DNA of 64,000 nucleotides, taken from the NCBI RefSeq assembly GCF_047675955.1, contig NC_132915.1, forward strand, positions 12,023,766 through 12,087,765. Reading direction: 5' to 3'. The stretch comes from Chlorocebus sabaeus (Eukaryota > Chordata > Mammalia > Primates > Cercopithecidae). Each line of letters starts with the position of its first letter. The stretch's first letter is position 1. Shown one piece after another: positions 47,579-60,107 of this stretch. The notes below the pieces were generated by a model. It searched no databases. It saw only the letters and a program-made list of their open reading frames with translations, and was not told the DNA's origin. The position numbers and the translations under genes are program-made.

Positions 47579-47800
47579 TCTTTTTTTTTGAGATGCAGTT
47601 TGGCTATGTATCACTAAGTGTACACATTTTTGGTTGTCAAAGCTTAAAATAATTTCGCATCTCTTTCTTCCTCTCTCAGCTGTGAATTCAGTATCCTTAG
47701 GGAAAAATGGAGTTGTTGCCCAGGCTGGAGTGCAGTGGCATGATCATGGCTCACTGTAGCCTCAAATTCCTAGGCTCAAGTGATCCTCCACCTCTCTCTC
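47579..47800 (-). mobile_element. Alu, antisense, with 118 bases of AGTPBP1 inserted or substituted
   Basis: Alu starts with poly-T and 'gagatgcagt', breaks at 47599, and resumes at 47717 with 'tgcccaggctggagtgcagt'. The expected intervening dozen Alu bases are replaced by the exon-7 region copy. The element stops within its left arm, after 'gatcctccacctctctct'. Confidence 0.88.
47599..47716 (+). pseudogene. Partial duplicate of AGTPBP1 coding exon 7 with its splice acceptor
   Basis: 118 bases match 46444-46561 with a single difference (T at 47669 for C at 46514). The copy carries 81 bases of intron including the pyrimidine tract and AG, plus 37 bases of exon (47680-47716), but no donor. Read in the gene's frame it enters Alu sequence and meets a TAG at 47757-47759. 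It would therefore truncate the protein if used as a splice acceptor. Near identity means it is recent or has been homogenised. Confidence 0.95.
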
Positions 47801-48944
47801 CTGATACTTTCTTAATACAATCTAAAATCTAGTCTGTGTTTGGTTTTCTTCAGTTGTTTCAAAATAGCCCTTTTTTAGTTGGTTTGTTTGACTCAGAATC
47901 CAAACAAGATACATGCATTAGTCTTCATTATATTTAGGAAATTTCCACACCTACACAAATGTAGAGAGGATAATATAATGAACTCTGATGTATCTGTTAC
48001 CCAGTTTTACTGTCAAAAATCTGTCATTTTAATTTCATTTTCCTTTTCTGTTTTTCTTTTTTCCAAGCGTATTTTAAAGCAAGTATCAGCCATTGTATCT
48101 GATATTTTCTGATTATGTAGGAAATGCCTTTTTTTTTTTTTTTTTGCAGTTGGCTTGCTTGTTCAGGGTCTCAATTAAGTCTCTACATTATATTTGATTG
48201 TTATGTCTCATCATCTTGTGAAATCAAAAAAAGTCTTCCTATGTTTTGGTTTTGTTTTATATGATGAAGGACTTGAGTGATAGGTCTTTTAAAATGTCCC
48301 ATGTTCTGGCTTACATTGACTATATCCTGGAGTAACTTAACATATGAGTTACGTTTTCTATATACCCTTACGTTTTCTATATACTGATAAAACTGTGGCT
48401 TGATTAGATTTGGGATTTTGGTTTGTTTTTTTTTGTTCAAAAATATTTCATAGGTGGAGCTGGCAACTTTGTTTTATGTCACTTAAGATCATTGAGTTGA
48501 GGTGATCTATCCGTTAGAAATGTCCCCATCCACTTTTCAGTTAGTGATTTAGCAGTCATTCATGACATTGCCTATATCTGTTATTTCATTAGTGGTTGGA
48601 AAATAATAACTTATCTAATTTTATTTCTGTCCTGTGTTTATTAGCTGTGAATCTTTTGTAATGCAGAACTTGTCCATATGAACTATTTGATTAGATTTTA
48701 CTCTTAAACAAATAGGCTTCAGGACATTTCCAGTGTTTTCACCCCTTGTTAATAACGGTCAAATATTTTAAAATATTTTGGGAACTTACTTGCACATATG
48801 ATTATTTATTAAATATCATTTGGTGGGATGACAGCATAGTTACAGCTGCGTAAGAATTATACACAATCCCAGATTATCTGATGAAATGTAACAAAGCAAA
48901 CAAAACGTCTGTATCACAATCAGTAACAGAATATTAACGTCTTA

Positions 48945-49160
48945 CGGTGGTTTAGAGTGGGCTCTGCAGGCAGACAGACTTGGATTTGCATGTTAGCTCT
49001 ATCATTTACTGGCCCTAGGATGCAAGTAAGTTACTTAATTTATTATGCCCCAGTTTCCTGTCTGTAAAATGGTAATAGTATTAGCACCTCTATTATAAGA
49101 TTGTAATGAAATGATTCCTATAATTAGCACAGTGCCTGTATTAATGTAATACAGTTTAGG
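48945..49160 (+). repeat. MIR
   Basis: 'cagacttggatttgcatg', 'cagtttcctgtctgtaaaat', 'ggtaatagtattagcacctc' and 'tagcacagtgcctg' follow the MIR consensus closely. Confidence 0.85.
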
Positions 49161-50526
49161 TAAGCAATGCAGTAGTGTGTGTATGCATGATTCCTAGGTA
49201 ACACTGAAAGTACTTTCTTTATGCTTTCATTTATATGCTGTTTTTCCCCTTAATCGGTATGGCATTTTAAAATTTATTTTTTGTATAATGTCCATGATCT
49301 CCTACTTAAGATGTACTTTATGCTCTATTATAACCAAGTTATCAAATCTAATATAAAATGTTCCCAGGGGAAATGAAATGGAGCATTTCAAAAGGATCTT
49401 TATAATATACCACATGGGGTACATCCAAAACCTTATAGAAATCAGTGGATCTAAAACATCAGAGAAAAGATGAATTATTCATTATTTTTCTATTTCTACT
49501 TTAAAAAGAAAAAGCAATCTTTTAGTTTACTTTTACTTTAAAAAGAACAAGCCATTCATTGACCAAACTTGCTATATCTTGATCTCTTATCATTTTTAGT
49601 AATCTGAGGGTCTCTCCTCTAATTAACTAAAAACCTCAGACATCTAGAGCTTTCTGTTGTATTTCTTCCTCCCTTTAAACAATGCTCCACATTTAATGGG
49701 AAGAAGATTGAGATTGAGGAAGAGGTATATTTGAAGGCTTATGCTTCCTTTCCTTTTAAATTTTAGGTTTTGGATTTAAAACTGTTAATCTAGAAGGAAG
49801 CAACTCAGGAGGTTATTTTAACTGTATCTTTTTGAGTTTCCCCGTAGGTTTGGAAGTCATTGCAAGGACTGCCCTACAACTGAAAGTAGATGTCACTTCA
49901 TTAGTACCTGGGGACTTAAGCTTTTTTCCTTCACATCTCCTAAATCTAAGCCACAGACTACTTTTTGAATTATCGTTGCTTATAGTATTATTTGTGGAAA
50001 TATGAAGACTGGAAAAATACATGAGGAAGTATAAATTATTTATACTGAGAAATTTTAGTTAATTAACATAATACAAACTATGCATTTCAATAAATCTAAT
50101 ATTTTACAATTCTTTTGGAATATTAATTTACTCTGACTTATAAATGTTATAGAATTTCAGCAATTTCTTTGTGGTAAAGTTCTAAAAATAACTCTTAAAT
50201 AACATTTGGTAAAAATGTACAGATGACTTTGCACCAAACTTGACTATATCTTTGAATCTACTGGAAATAAGAAACTGCCATCCGAAAGAACTGGGTTCAT
50301 ATCCCAGCTTTCCAGTGTTGAAAAATAAACATCAACAGAAAAAAAAGGTTCTATTTCAGGATTAGAAACTGTCAGAAGCACTTTTATTTGGTTTAAACAG
50401 TTGTAAACAACTGCAAGTAGGGAGAGTTTCTGAAAGTACTCTAAGATTTTTACAATTTTGAGTAAAGAATTAGCTGTAGAAAGGAAAGTCTTGTGAGTTC
50501 ATGGTAAGTGATTGCATGTAAGTTAT

Positions 50527-50988
50527 TGTATTAGTTTTCTAGGGCTCTTATAACAAAGTCCACACACTGAGTGGCTCAAAACAACAGACATTTATTGTTT
50601 TATAGTTCCAGAGGCTAGAAGTCCAAAATCAACTTGTCAGCAGGGCCGTGCTCCCTCTGAAACCTGTAAGGGAGCATCCTTTCTTGCTTCTTCCTAGTTT
50701 CTGGTGGTTTGCTGGCAATCTTTGGTGTTCCTAGGCTTGCAGCCGTAGCATTTCGATTTTTGCCTCCATCATCACGTGGCACTCTCCTCTTTTGTGTCTG
50801 TCTTTGCATTGTCTTCTCTCTCCTTATAACACCACCAGTCTGTTGTATTAAGGGCCCACCTACTCCAGTATGATCTTGCCTTAACTAGTTACATTTGCAA
50901 TGACCATGTTTTCCAATAAGGTCATATTTGGGATATTGGGGATTGGGACTTCAACATATCTCTTTGGACGCAGTTCACCCCATAACAG
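50527..50988 (-). repeat. MLT1 LTR (MaLR), antisense
   Basis: 'tgtattagttttctagggct', 'gagtggctcaaaacaacaga', 'ccagaggctagaagtccaaa' and 'ttcaacatatctctttgg' are the reverse complement of MLT1. Solitary and non-coding; opposite in orientation to the one at 9280. Confidence 0.82.
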
Positions 50989-51449
50989 TGATTTAACTGT
51001 ATGTACTTAGCAGTAAGCACAATTTGTGATCTTTCACTGTGTTCTATGTTAGCTGTGTCTTAACTTTGCATAGTTTGCATAGTCTTTCACAAAACTTGAC
51101 TTCTATGTATATACGTAGAAGTTAATGTTTTTGATGGATCATGGTAGTTTCTCATAAAAGTTGACAAAGAAGCCTTCTTAGTAATGGTAAGAAACATACT
51201 ACATTGAATGGTAAGTGGAGTCTGCTGCTTACTGTAGATAATGCATGTAATGCAGTGAGTCTTGAGACCTTCTTAACATGATTAATCAGCAGATTGTTTA
51301 GTGCCTTGGGGAGGAAATATTTTGTCTCAGCTTTCTTAATCACTTTTTAAATAGAAGAGATTTATAACATGTAGAAATTAAACAGAGTAACCATAGGAAG
51401 AGGGGTTTACTTAGTTTCTCTTATATTACATTGACTTGTTTTTAAAAAT

Positions 51450-52970
51450 ACATTTCTGAGATGTAGTTGACATAATAAAATCTGTACATTCAAAGTGTAC
51501 AATTTGATGAGAACGAACATATAGGCTGGGCTAAAGCCTTTAGGCTTGGTAGGCACAGTACTTCTAGGGTCCCATAAAAATGTTTTAATTTCTTTAAAAA
51601 TCATATAAAAAATGAACTTTTAGGCTGAAGAAAGTGTTTTCATTTGTGATATTAGTGCATTCATCTTTATACCAACACCAACATGGTTGTAAAATGCTAT
51701 ATGAATTTTAAATACTTTTTTGAAGGGAGGGGCCTATGAAGGCAAAGAAGTCGTCTGGAGCCCATGAAAATCGTAATGTGATCCTGGATATATGGCTAAA
51801 GCTGTGAAAAACTGTCACCACATCAAGCTGACATCTCCATCACCCCCAGAGCTTTATTGTGCCCCTTGGTAGTTCTTCCCTTGCGTCTCTCCTTTGGCCC
51901 TAGCGATCATGGCTGTGCCTTCTATTACTGTAGATTTGGTTACATGTAAGTTCAGGAATTTTATATAAATGGAATCATAGTGTGTGTACTCTTTTTCGTG
52001 GTAGGTTGGATCTGGCTTCTTCCATGTATCATGATTATAGATTCACTTACGTTGCACGTATCAAAAATTTATTCCTTTTTATTATTGAGTAGTAGTCACA
52101 ATTATATGGCTGTATTGTAATTTGTTTATCCATTCACCTATTAATGGACATTTGAGTTGTTTTTAGTTTTTGACTGTTACAAATATATATAAAGCTGCTG
52201 TGAATGTTTATTGGGATATACAAGCATTCACAGACTTTTTATGGTCATATATTTTTTATTTCTGCTGAATAGATATCTAGGAGTGGAATGGCTGGATGAA
52301 TTGGCAGCTTTTCAGAAAAACTGCCTTTCTGCAGTATGTTAACTCTTTCCTCTGCTTGAACACGTGGAGTACTATTGTGATAAGTGTTTTAATGTTTTCT
52401 AATGTTTATGTCAGATCTAGGTCTGCTTCAATTTTTTTTTTTTTTTTATAATTGTGGGTCTTTTTTTCCCTGCTTTTTGCATGCTTGATAATTTTTGAGT
52501 GCCAGTCATTGTGAATTTCACCTTGTTGAGTGCTGGATATTTTCATATTTCTATATTCTTGAGGTTTGTTCTGGGATGTGGTTAAGTTAGTTGGAAATAG
52601 TTTGATCTGTAAATGTCTTTTCACGTTTGTTAGAAGGAATCAAAGCACCATTTAGGACTGATTATTCCCCACTACTGAGGCAGAATCCTTAGGAGCACTC
52701 TACCCAATGAATTACAAGGATTTCCAGTGCGATTGGTGGGAACAGGCACAGTTCTCAGCCCTGTGTGAATACTGAATGTGGTTCTCCAGTCCTTTTGGAT
52801 GGCTTTTCCCCATCCTTAGTAGTTACTTCACACACATGTGCTGATCACTACTTTGCTGAATATTCCAACACAACTCGCTGAAAATCCCTGAGCATTCTTT
52901 TTGTACAGCTCTCATTTTCTGGTATTCTGCCCTGTGAACTCTAATTGACTTGACCTCCCTGGACCCTCTG
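51450..52970 (-). mobile_element. Old LINE-1 3' sequences, antisense
   Basis: 'atataaatggaatcatagtg', 'tggacatttgagttgttttt' and 'agatatctaggagtggaatg' (to about 52310), then a 3' UTR-type stretch (52490-52970) homologous to 13010-13440. Possibly more than one element. Confidence 0.6.
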
Positions 52971-55081
52971 TGTCCTCAGTCAGGGAGTTCATCTGCTCAA
53001 CTTTTGGGATCTGCCAGACTCTACCTAGGTTCCATCTCCCTGTGCTGTGGGTTGGTCTCTTTCTCAAGGTGTAGTAAGCTGGGGCAGTTGTAGGGCCCAT
53101 CTCATTTTTGCCATTTCTGTGGATCTCTCTCTTTCATTGCTTGATATCCAGTATCTTAAACAGCCATTCCATTTTGTCCATAAAAAAAATTTACATCAAA
53201 TGAGAGGGTACATCCGGTTTCTGTTACTCCATCTTGTCTGGAAGTGAAAGTTCAGATAGCCTTCTCAAAGGGAGACTGACGTTTCTGATTTCATAATTTC
53301 CTTTCTTAACAAGAGAATTACATTCTTCATTTTCTGTTGCATTGAGATTTTATGTGGCCCTAGGCCTGTTATATTTCAGTTCTGTTTAAGAAGGAAACTA
53401 GAAAACATGTATAAAGCACCTGTAACAGTGTCTGGCATTTGTCAGGTCTTGCTGAAGTAGTTTTCTTTTCCATTTTAGTTTTTATAAATTGCAGTCTCAT
53501 ATGGAACATTCATTTAGTTTTGTGTTTAATTTTGAACAATTTAAAAGCCATCCTTATTCTCATAGTTTTATATTCTCCTGTACATTTTATTGCATAAGTG
53601 TAAAAGTATGGAAAGTTTCTTACTGATAATTCAATGCAATGAAAATGTAATACAAAATTTTATAATGTTTACTTTTAACTCACCAACACTTCACATTGTT
53701 TTGAGGAAGTTACAGGTATGAATTTATTTATTATTTTACAAACATTATTATAAAGATTTACATGGTTGCTTTATTTTTGTCAGTAAATGAAAGTGTAGCC
53801 ATTAAGAACTTCCTCTTACTGGGCATTTGTTAAGCACTTACCGTGTGCCTAGTCCTGGATTATTGTTTCAAATTTTGCTATGAACTTTACCTACCCATCT
53901 TAAGTCTTGTAATCTGTTATGCTCTTTACCTTTACTTACACCTAGTCATGCTACTTCCCTTTTACTGCTGATGTATGCAACTTTTACTTTATTACTTCCT
54001 TTTTGTTTTTAATTTCTTGAGCAGTTTTTTCATAGGTGTGCTCTTTTATTACATTATGTAGATTGTAAAATTATCTGTGGAAGAGATAAGTTTGTTTTCT
54101 AATTTTATAACGATGAAGAACTTGCTACTGTGGTTATCAAGTAGGCATTCAACAAATGCTTAATGGTGAGTGAAATGATTGTTTCATAATATACACAATT
54201 TTAATGCAAATTAATTATAATTGTTGCTGTATTACCAAGAGGTACCATAATATGTGCCTTACATTTTAAAAATTATTGAAATTAAGTGCCATTTCTTCAG
54301 TAACTGATTAAAAATAAGCGATTTGGATTACAGGTTTTCCATGGTGATATTGTGTGTATTTTTACAGCTGATTAATGGCAGTTGATTTCACTGTGTGTGA
54401 CTATTTATGTTCAAATACAGTTTAAATACTTTTGATTTTGGGGGTGATTGCTTTGTCCTCTAAGGGACAGTAAGAGTTTTTGAGATATTACTTAGGCTTC
54501 TTATTCATCTTGGTGCGTCATAGCTGAAAAATGGTAAGGGCTCATACTTCTCCCCAACCTTCAAGTTCCAAAATATTTTTCCTTTGTTATGGCCTTAAAT
54601 AGGAGGATATATACCTCGATAGAACGGAAATAACTTTCAAGTCAGAAAGTTACAATATCTATAGAATTTTGTTGTTATGAACTCGTGTTAAGATTTGTTT
54701 TTAATGCCTTTGCAAGTCACGGCGTCTGATTTTTAATAGCGTGGTTCCTTTGTTAACTCTCAGGTCAGATACAGAGGCTGATGAATGATTCCGTTCATCT
54801 AACTTCTGGCAAAAACTTAGACATTGTTAATTTCCTTCTTTTTCTTTCTCAAAACATTTTTTTGTTCCCATCTATTGATATTTCAATCTTTTTCATATCC
54901 AATTTTAAGCTGAAGGGAGAGATGCATACAGAGAAATACCATGTGTAATTAACTTAAAAAAGAATAAACTTTGGAATAGATAATAGAATAATGACTTATT
55001 GAAAAAGATTGTATGAATTTACTATTGTAGATTAATTTTACTAGTTTTGTTGTTGTTTGTGTTTTCTTGTTGTGTTGACAG

Positions 55082-55119
55082 GGTTGCTTTAGACACTCTT
55101 GCTGCATTGCTAAAATCAA
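55082..55119 (+). CDS. AGTPBP1: AGTPBP1 eighth coding exon, 38 bases (residues 221-233)
   Basis: This very short exon follows a T/G-rich tract ending GTTGACAG and is followed by donor TCAA|GTAAGT. It encodes VALDTLAALLKS after completing a lysine codon begun in the previous exon. It sits alone between introns of 8.46 kb and 3.28 kb. Splicing it out would shift the frame, so its recognition must be efficient; the donor is close to consensus. The peptide matches CCP1 exactly as recalled and the frame on both sides requires this exon. Confidence 0.93.
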
Positions 55120-58100
55120 GTAAGTTTTTAAATACTAGAAATACTAGATACTATTTTTCTGAGAATTCTATTTACTATGTTAAAGAAACTGGAAATGTAG
55201 ATTTAGACTATAGTAATAAAACTGGTTTATAATATTCTAATGTCAAAATAGATTTTTCCTTTTAGCGTAGTTGCTATGCATCATAACTAATACCATATTA
55301 TGTTTTTTGAGCTATAATTTATTTAGTACATTTGTATAATTTAGTCAAGCACATTGATTTCTTATTTCTAAGTAATTTAGATAACATTACGATCCATTAG
55401 TAGAGGAAAATATATAAGTATCATGTTTTGAAAGTAAAGCTAACATGGTATTGAACTTTTACTATAAGAAATATCTTTAACAACTACTATCTCTGATTTT
55501 GTGAGTAACTTAGAACCCTACAAATTTTATTTCTACCATAAATGTAAGTTTACATAACATTTAGAAAATGTGACAATATACATTTACAGCCTAATTCACT
55601 TACAAAATAAAGCACTGTTTTCCTTATCAGAATTGAAGCATTGGAGTAGATATGTCTTATGCTTTTGGAGAGTAATCGTCTGTACTTATATATATTGTTT
55701 CTCTCCAAGATACTGAGTATCTTTATTTTAAATATTTTTTTATTGGGCTCCAGGGTTCTATTGGTTGATTAAATAAACGTTTTGTTTAATCACAGTAACA
55801 TTTGGTCTTAACAATCTGTGTTGGTGGCTGGGTGACTTTTGTATGTCCCCACCACATTCCACCCTCCACAAGGAAAACATAATTAACAGCTAGCTCATCA
55901 AGAACTGTCTGTCAGGGGTGAGACCAACTTGCCCTTACATTTGAATTACCAGAATTTTTTTTTTTTAATAATAGCAAATAATGAAATGATCAAAAATCTA
56001 ATATTTGGTAATGATTTATTAAATTTTAAAAATCACCTTAGGTATTAGTAGTAAATAATATAATTCTCATTTAACAACTTTATTTTTCAAATGAAGATAT
56101 GACACTCAATTAGATTAGCTGTGTAGCTCTATTTTCATATATGATGTGGTAAGCTTTAGACCAAGATCACATGTGGATTAATTTTAGAAGATATTTTTAG
56201 CTTTGCTTTGATGGGTCCTGAGTTTGTGGTTTAAACTGTATAAAGATTAATTCTTAATATGGGCAAATACTTTTGATTTGGAGTAGATTAGAATAGCTGT
56301 TAAAACTAAAGTTTTATTAAAGCTTACTAATTTTCAGGATCACTGATAGCAAAGTCATTAATTCTAAGTTAGTAAAAGCTAAAATTCTCATAAATTGCAA
56401 GTATTTTATAGAAATCAATTAATTCATGATGACTGTAATTTAATATTTTCAGTTTTTAGTAGTCTCCTTTTTACTCCCTGCTTTTTCAAACGAGGGTGGT
56501 GGGCAAACATACCTGTTTATTCCATCAGAATAAGGAATGTAACTGACAAGTAGAATGACTTCAGTTTATATTTAATATATTTTCAGATGACACATAGCCC
56601 TAAATAGGATGAAAATTGAATGATGCAAAATAAAATTTAGTAGTGTACTGCATATTTTTAAACAAATCATGGCATTTTGGAGCATTCTCATTTATTTTTC
56701 AAATTTTTTTTTGGTTTTGGCGGGGAGGAGCAATCATTTTCTTTAAAAGGATAAATTAGATTTTAGAGAGGGAAGAAGAGACATAGGCTAATTGTGAGTT
56801 TGGTACACTGAATACATGAATAAAGTTCCCTTTACTAATGTTTTAATTGTGCTCAGCACAGATTGCATGTAGCTCAGTTCACTTTCTTTAAGGGGCACTC
56901 AGCACCTGTGTTTGAATTATGGGCAAGTTTCTTTCTTGATCTTTCGTGAAGAATTTTAATATTTCTCATAAATACCATTTAGGCTATTGGGAATCATGGT
57001 GGAAACTCACAAGGTTTGTAATAGGAATTAGAATGATCATAATGGCTTTTAACAAAATCACATTCACAGCTAGTAAACTAAAGGCTTATTTCCAACTGGT
57101 ATAAACAAAGCGTATATTCATGTAAAATGTATGAAACTTTTCTTGGTCAAAACAATGGAAGTGATTTTGTAAACAGCCACAGCCTTAGCACACTAGCTAT
57201 TATAGACACAATAGAGGGTTTAAAGCCTTCACATAAGAAATCTTTTCTCTAGCTCTAGTAAATGTCTTCTGCCTAATGTCAGAACATAGTTCTGAAAGGG
57301 AATTAATAAGTTCATCTCAGTGTTATGTTTTAGGTTTGTACTAGCACATTTAGAAACTGTAATAATTCAGGCAACTAAAATCATTGGAGCCTTACTATTG
57401 CATTATCTTAGTGTCCATACTGTGAACCTAGTGGTTATTTTATAGGTATATTTGAGATTAAGAAGAGATTAGTATTTCCTTGTAATTAAACCACCTCAGA
57501 TGGGTATTGCACATCATCTTGCGCTCCTTGTAATTAACCTGCCACAGTAGCATTGGGTGAGTTGGTATGTTGCTCTGATGTGATTCCCTTGCCACTATCT
57601 GAGTAAAATACACCCTATGGTTAATAATTTTAAATACCATACTTTTAAAAATAATAAAATTAGGTCAAACGTGGATTTATTTGTTAATTCTACTCCAATA
57701 AAATTGAGTATTTACAAAAACCTTTAGTGTAGTTCTTACTGCAGTAAAAATCTAATGACTAGAAAGCCACAAAGCACTATTCTCTAATCATGTAATGCTC
57801 CTTAAATTTCATTTACTAAAAAAGTTATGTAAGTATTTTTAAATGAGCATTGTTTTAGTATGAATATTTATATAATTGTGGAGTAATTAGAGCAATTAAT
57901 TTTAGTGGAAACAAAGTTTGCAATAGAAGCTACAATTCAATAGGGTTTATTTCAGTGGGAACATAAAGTTTGTAATATAAATTATAAAAATGATAGCGGA
58001 TCTTCTAAAAATCACATTCACAACTAGCAAGTAGAAAGCTTATACATTTCATTTGGTGTAACAAAAATCAGTATATTCATAAATTTTAAAATACATGAAG

Positions 58101-58398
58101 CTTTTGTTAGTAAACAAAAGCATTTAAAAAGATGTTCCTCTAATTTTAGTAAAGAGATTTTGATATTTATAAATTGTGAAACAGTATACAGGCAGATTTT
58201 GGAAGAGGTTGTAATTTGCTCTCTGGAACTTCATATTTGTTTTGTTAGAAAAAATTTAAATATGTGGTTGTCATTTGTTTTGGAAAAAAAATTATGAGTA
58301 TCCATCACACTATTGAGGTAATATTTTAAATTTGATTTATTCTACCACTCTCTCTCGTCATTTAAAAAATATTCTTTCTCAATTTTCTTTTGTTAAAG
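55120..58398 (+). other. Intron between AGTPBP1 coding exons 8 and 9 (3.3 kb)
   Basis: This is the one intron without any recognisable Alu or L1. It is AT-rich throughout. The only structure I see is a pair of diverged similar segments near 57010-57170 and 57960-58110. A nearly repeat-free intron beside repeat-laden ones may mean it is under constraint, or it may be chance. Confidence 0.75.
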
Positions 58399-58607
58399 AA
58401 ACAAATGCCAGGAGAGCTGTAGACAGAGGATATGTCCAAGTGCTTTTAACAATTTATGTAGATTGGCACCGCCATGATAACCGGCATAGAAACATGCTCA
58501 TTCGGAAAGGAATTTTACAGAGTTTAAAAAGTGTTACAAACATCAAGTTGGGAAGAAAAGCCTTTATTGATGCCAATGGGATGAAAATTCTGTATAACAC
58601 TTCACAA
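58399..58607 (+). CDS. AGTPBP1: AGTPBP1 ninth coding exon (residues 234-303)
   Basis: At 209 bases this is the longest coding exon in the window. The acceptor is TTTTGTTAAAG and the donor CACAA|GTGAGT. It encodes TNARRAVDRGYVQVLLTIYV, a histidine/arginine-rich WHRHDNRHRN segment, and on to AFIDANGMKILYNTSQ. This is a conserved part of the CCP1 N-terminal armadillo-like region; the His-rich stretch here is not the catalytic zinc site, which belongs to the M14 domain beyond the window. The exon ends in phase 0. A minisatellite begins 120 bases after the donor. Confidence 0.95.
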
Positions 58608-58726
58608 GTGAGTTATTTTCTTCTTCTTATCCTGATTATGTACTAATGATACGATTTGGTTGTTAAGAAAACTGAATTAGTGTACAAATACTCAGAAACA
58701 TATACACATGATAAATGCATTTTTCG

Positions 58727-58885
58727 AAAATCTTAAAAGTAAAAGACACGTGAAAATCTTAAAAGTAAAACACTCGTGAAAATCTTAAAAGTAAAAGACA
58801 CGTGTAAATCTTAAAAATAAAAGACACATGTGAAAATCTTAAAAGTGAAAGACACATGTGAAAATCTTAAAAGTGAAAGACACAC
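58727..58885. repeat. Minisatellite, about six units of 26-28 bases
   Basis: Units start AAAATCTTAAAAGTAAAAGA and end CACGTG or CACATGTG. The first two units are exactly 26 bases (58727-58752, 58753-58778); later units gain one or two bases. The array starts 120 bases after a coding-exon donor. Confidence 0.95.
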
Positions 58886-59814
58886 ATTATTTCTCACATG
58901 TGACCTCAGGCTGAGTTGGAGGAAATGGTCAGTGCACAGCTCTGCAATGTGACATTTTCTTCGAAAGGCAAAAGAAAGAAGTAGAAATTCATCCACTTAG
59001 CAAGAGGGGATTCCATGAAGCCATGTTTTCTAGGATGTGTAGTTGGCTGTACTCAGTGTTGTATGCTCCTCTCATGAGGTATCTGTGGATCCTTTATAGC
59101 CTGTAGAGCAGCTTTGTTGTCTGTGAGTGTTGTGCATGTTTTCCTGCTGGATAGAGGCTTTTTTGAATAGAGAAGGTATAAAAATGAAACCTGGAACTGG
59201 GAATGCTAGATCTGCCAGCCATTTGAAGCATAAACATTTTTGACAATATATTTAGTGAGATCTTTTCCAGCATCTGTGTTGACTGTCAGCTATGGGGAAT
59301 GAGGATGTTGCAATGCAACCCCACCCCCGTTTTTTTAAAAGAAAGCTATAATTATTAGAAAGAAAGCTGTCTTTTTGAAAATATCAGTCAGTTATATTGA
59401 TTGTGCCCTCCTGGTCTTACACATGACAAACACAACCTATTTTTATATGACAAGAGTTAAGATATCTGAACACATATTTTATGTTTACCTTAGTTTTTTC
59501 TTTTCTAGGTCAATCATATGCACTTGTTTTTACTATTCCTAGTATAGACATTGATGGATATTTTATATATGAGGAAGAGTTAGGTGACTTGGTTTATGGC
59601 ACTTAACATTTCTGATCTTAATTTCTCATTTGTTTTGACAGGTCAGATGTGAAAGTGTATATGGAAACTTTTACAGTGTATCAGAGTACCATCTAAATGT
59701 CAGTTGTCACTAATAATACTATTGTTATATGACAGTTTCATATCCCATATCCCTTAACCCTTCTCCAGATTAGATACCAGGATGGTACTCAGACTCTTAA
59801 AACCTTATATTGTG

Positions 59815-60107
59815 GGCCAGGTGTGGTGGCTCACGCCTGTAATCCCAGCACTTTGGGAGGCCGAGGCGGGTGGATCACAAGGTCAGAATATTGAGACCAT
59901 TCTGACTAACACAGTGAAACCCCTTTCTACTAAAAATACAAAAAAATTAGCTGGGCGTGGTGGCGGGCGCCTGTAGTCCCAGCTACTCGGGAGGCTGAGG
60001 CAGGAGAATGGTATGAACCCAGGAGGCAGAGCTTGCAGTGAGCTGAGATTGCGCTACTGCACTCCAGCCTGGGCGACAGAGTGAGACTCTGTCTCAAAAA
60101 AAAAACC
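59815..60107 (+). mobile_element. Alu, sense
   Basis: 'gggccaggtgtggtggctca' to an A tail; AAACCTT(T)ATATT flanks both ends as a probable target duplication. Confidence 0.92.

Larger units (their letters stand above)
46619..55081 (+). other. Intron between AGTPBP1 coding exons 7 and 8 (8.5 kb)
   Basis: It carries the exon-7 partial copy inside an antisense Alu (47579-47800), a MIR (48945-49160), an antisense MLT1 LTR (50527-50988) and antisense L1M 3' sequence (about 51450-52970). Large parts (46620-47570, 47810-48940, 49200-50520, 51000-51440, 52980-55080) are AT-rich intron in which I see no gene or clear repeat, apart from TG/TA microsatellites around 47060-47105 and a short 17-base duplication at 48349-48384. 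Confidence 0.8.

Noticed and set aside
58332..58646. 104-residue open frame as an independent small gene
   Set aside because: It is coding exon 9 of AGTPBP1 read through both splice sites.
58727..58885. CRISPR-like array of regular repeats
   Set aside because: Units are directly adjacent without unique spacers, and the genome is primate; it is a minisatellite.
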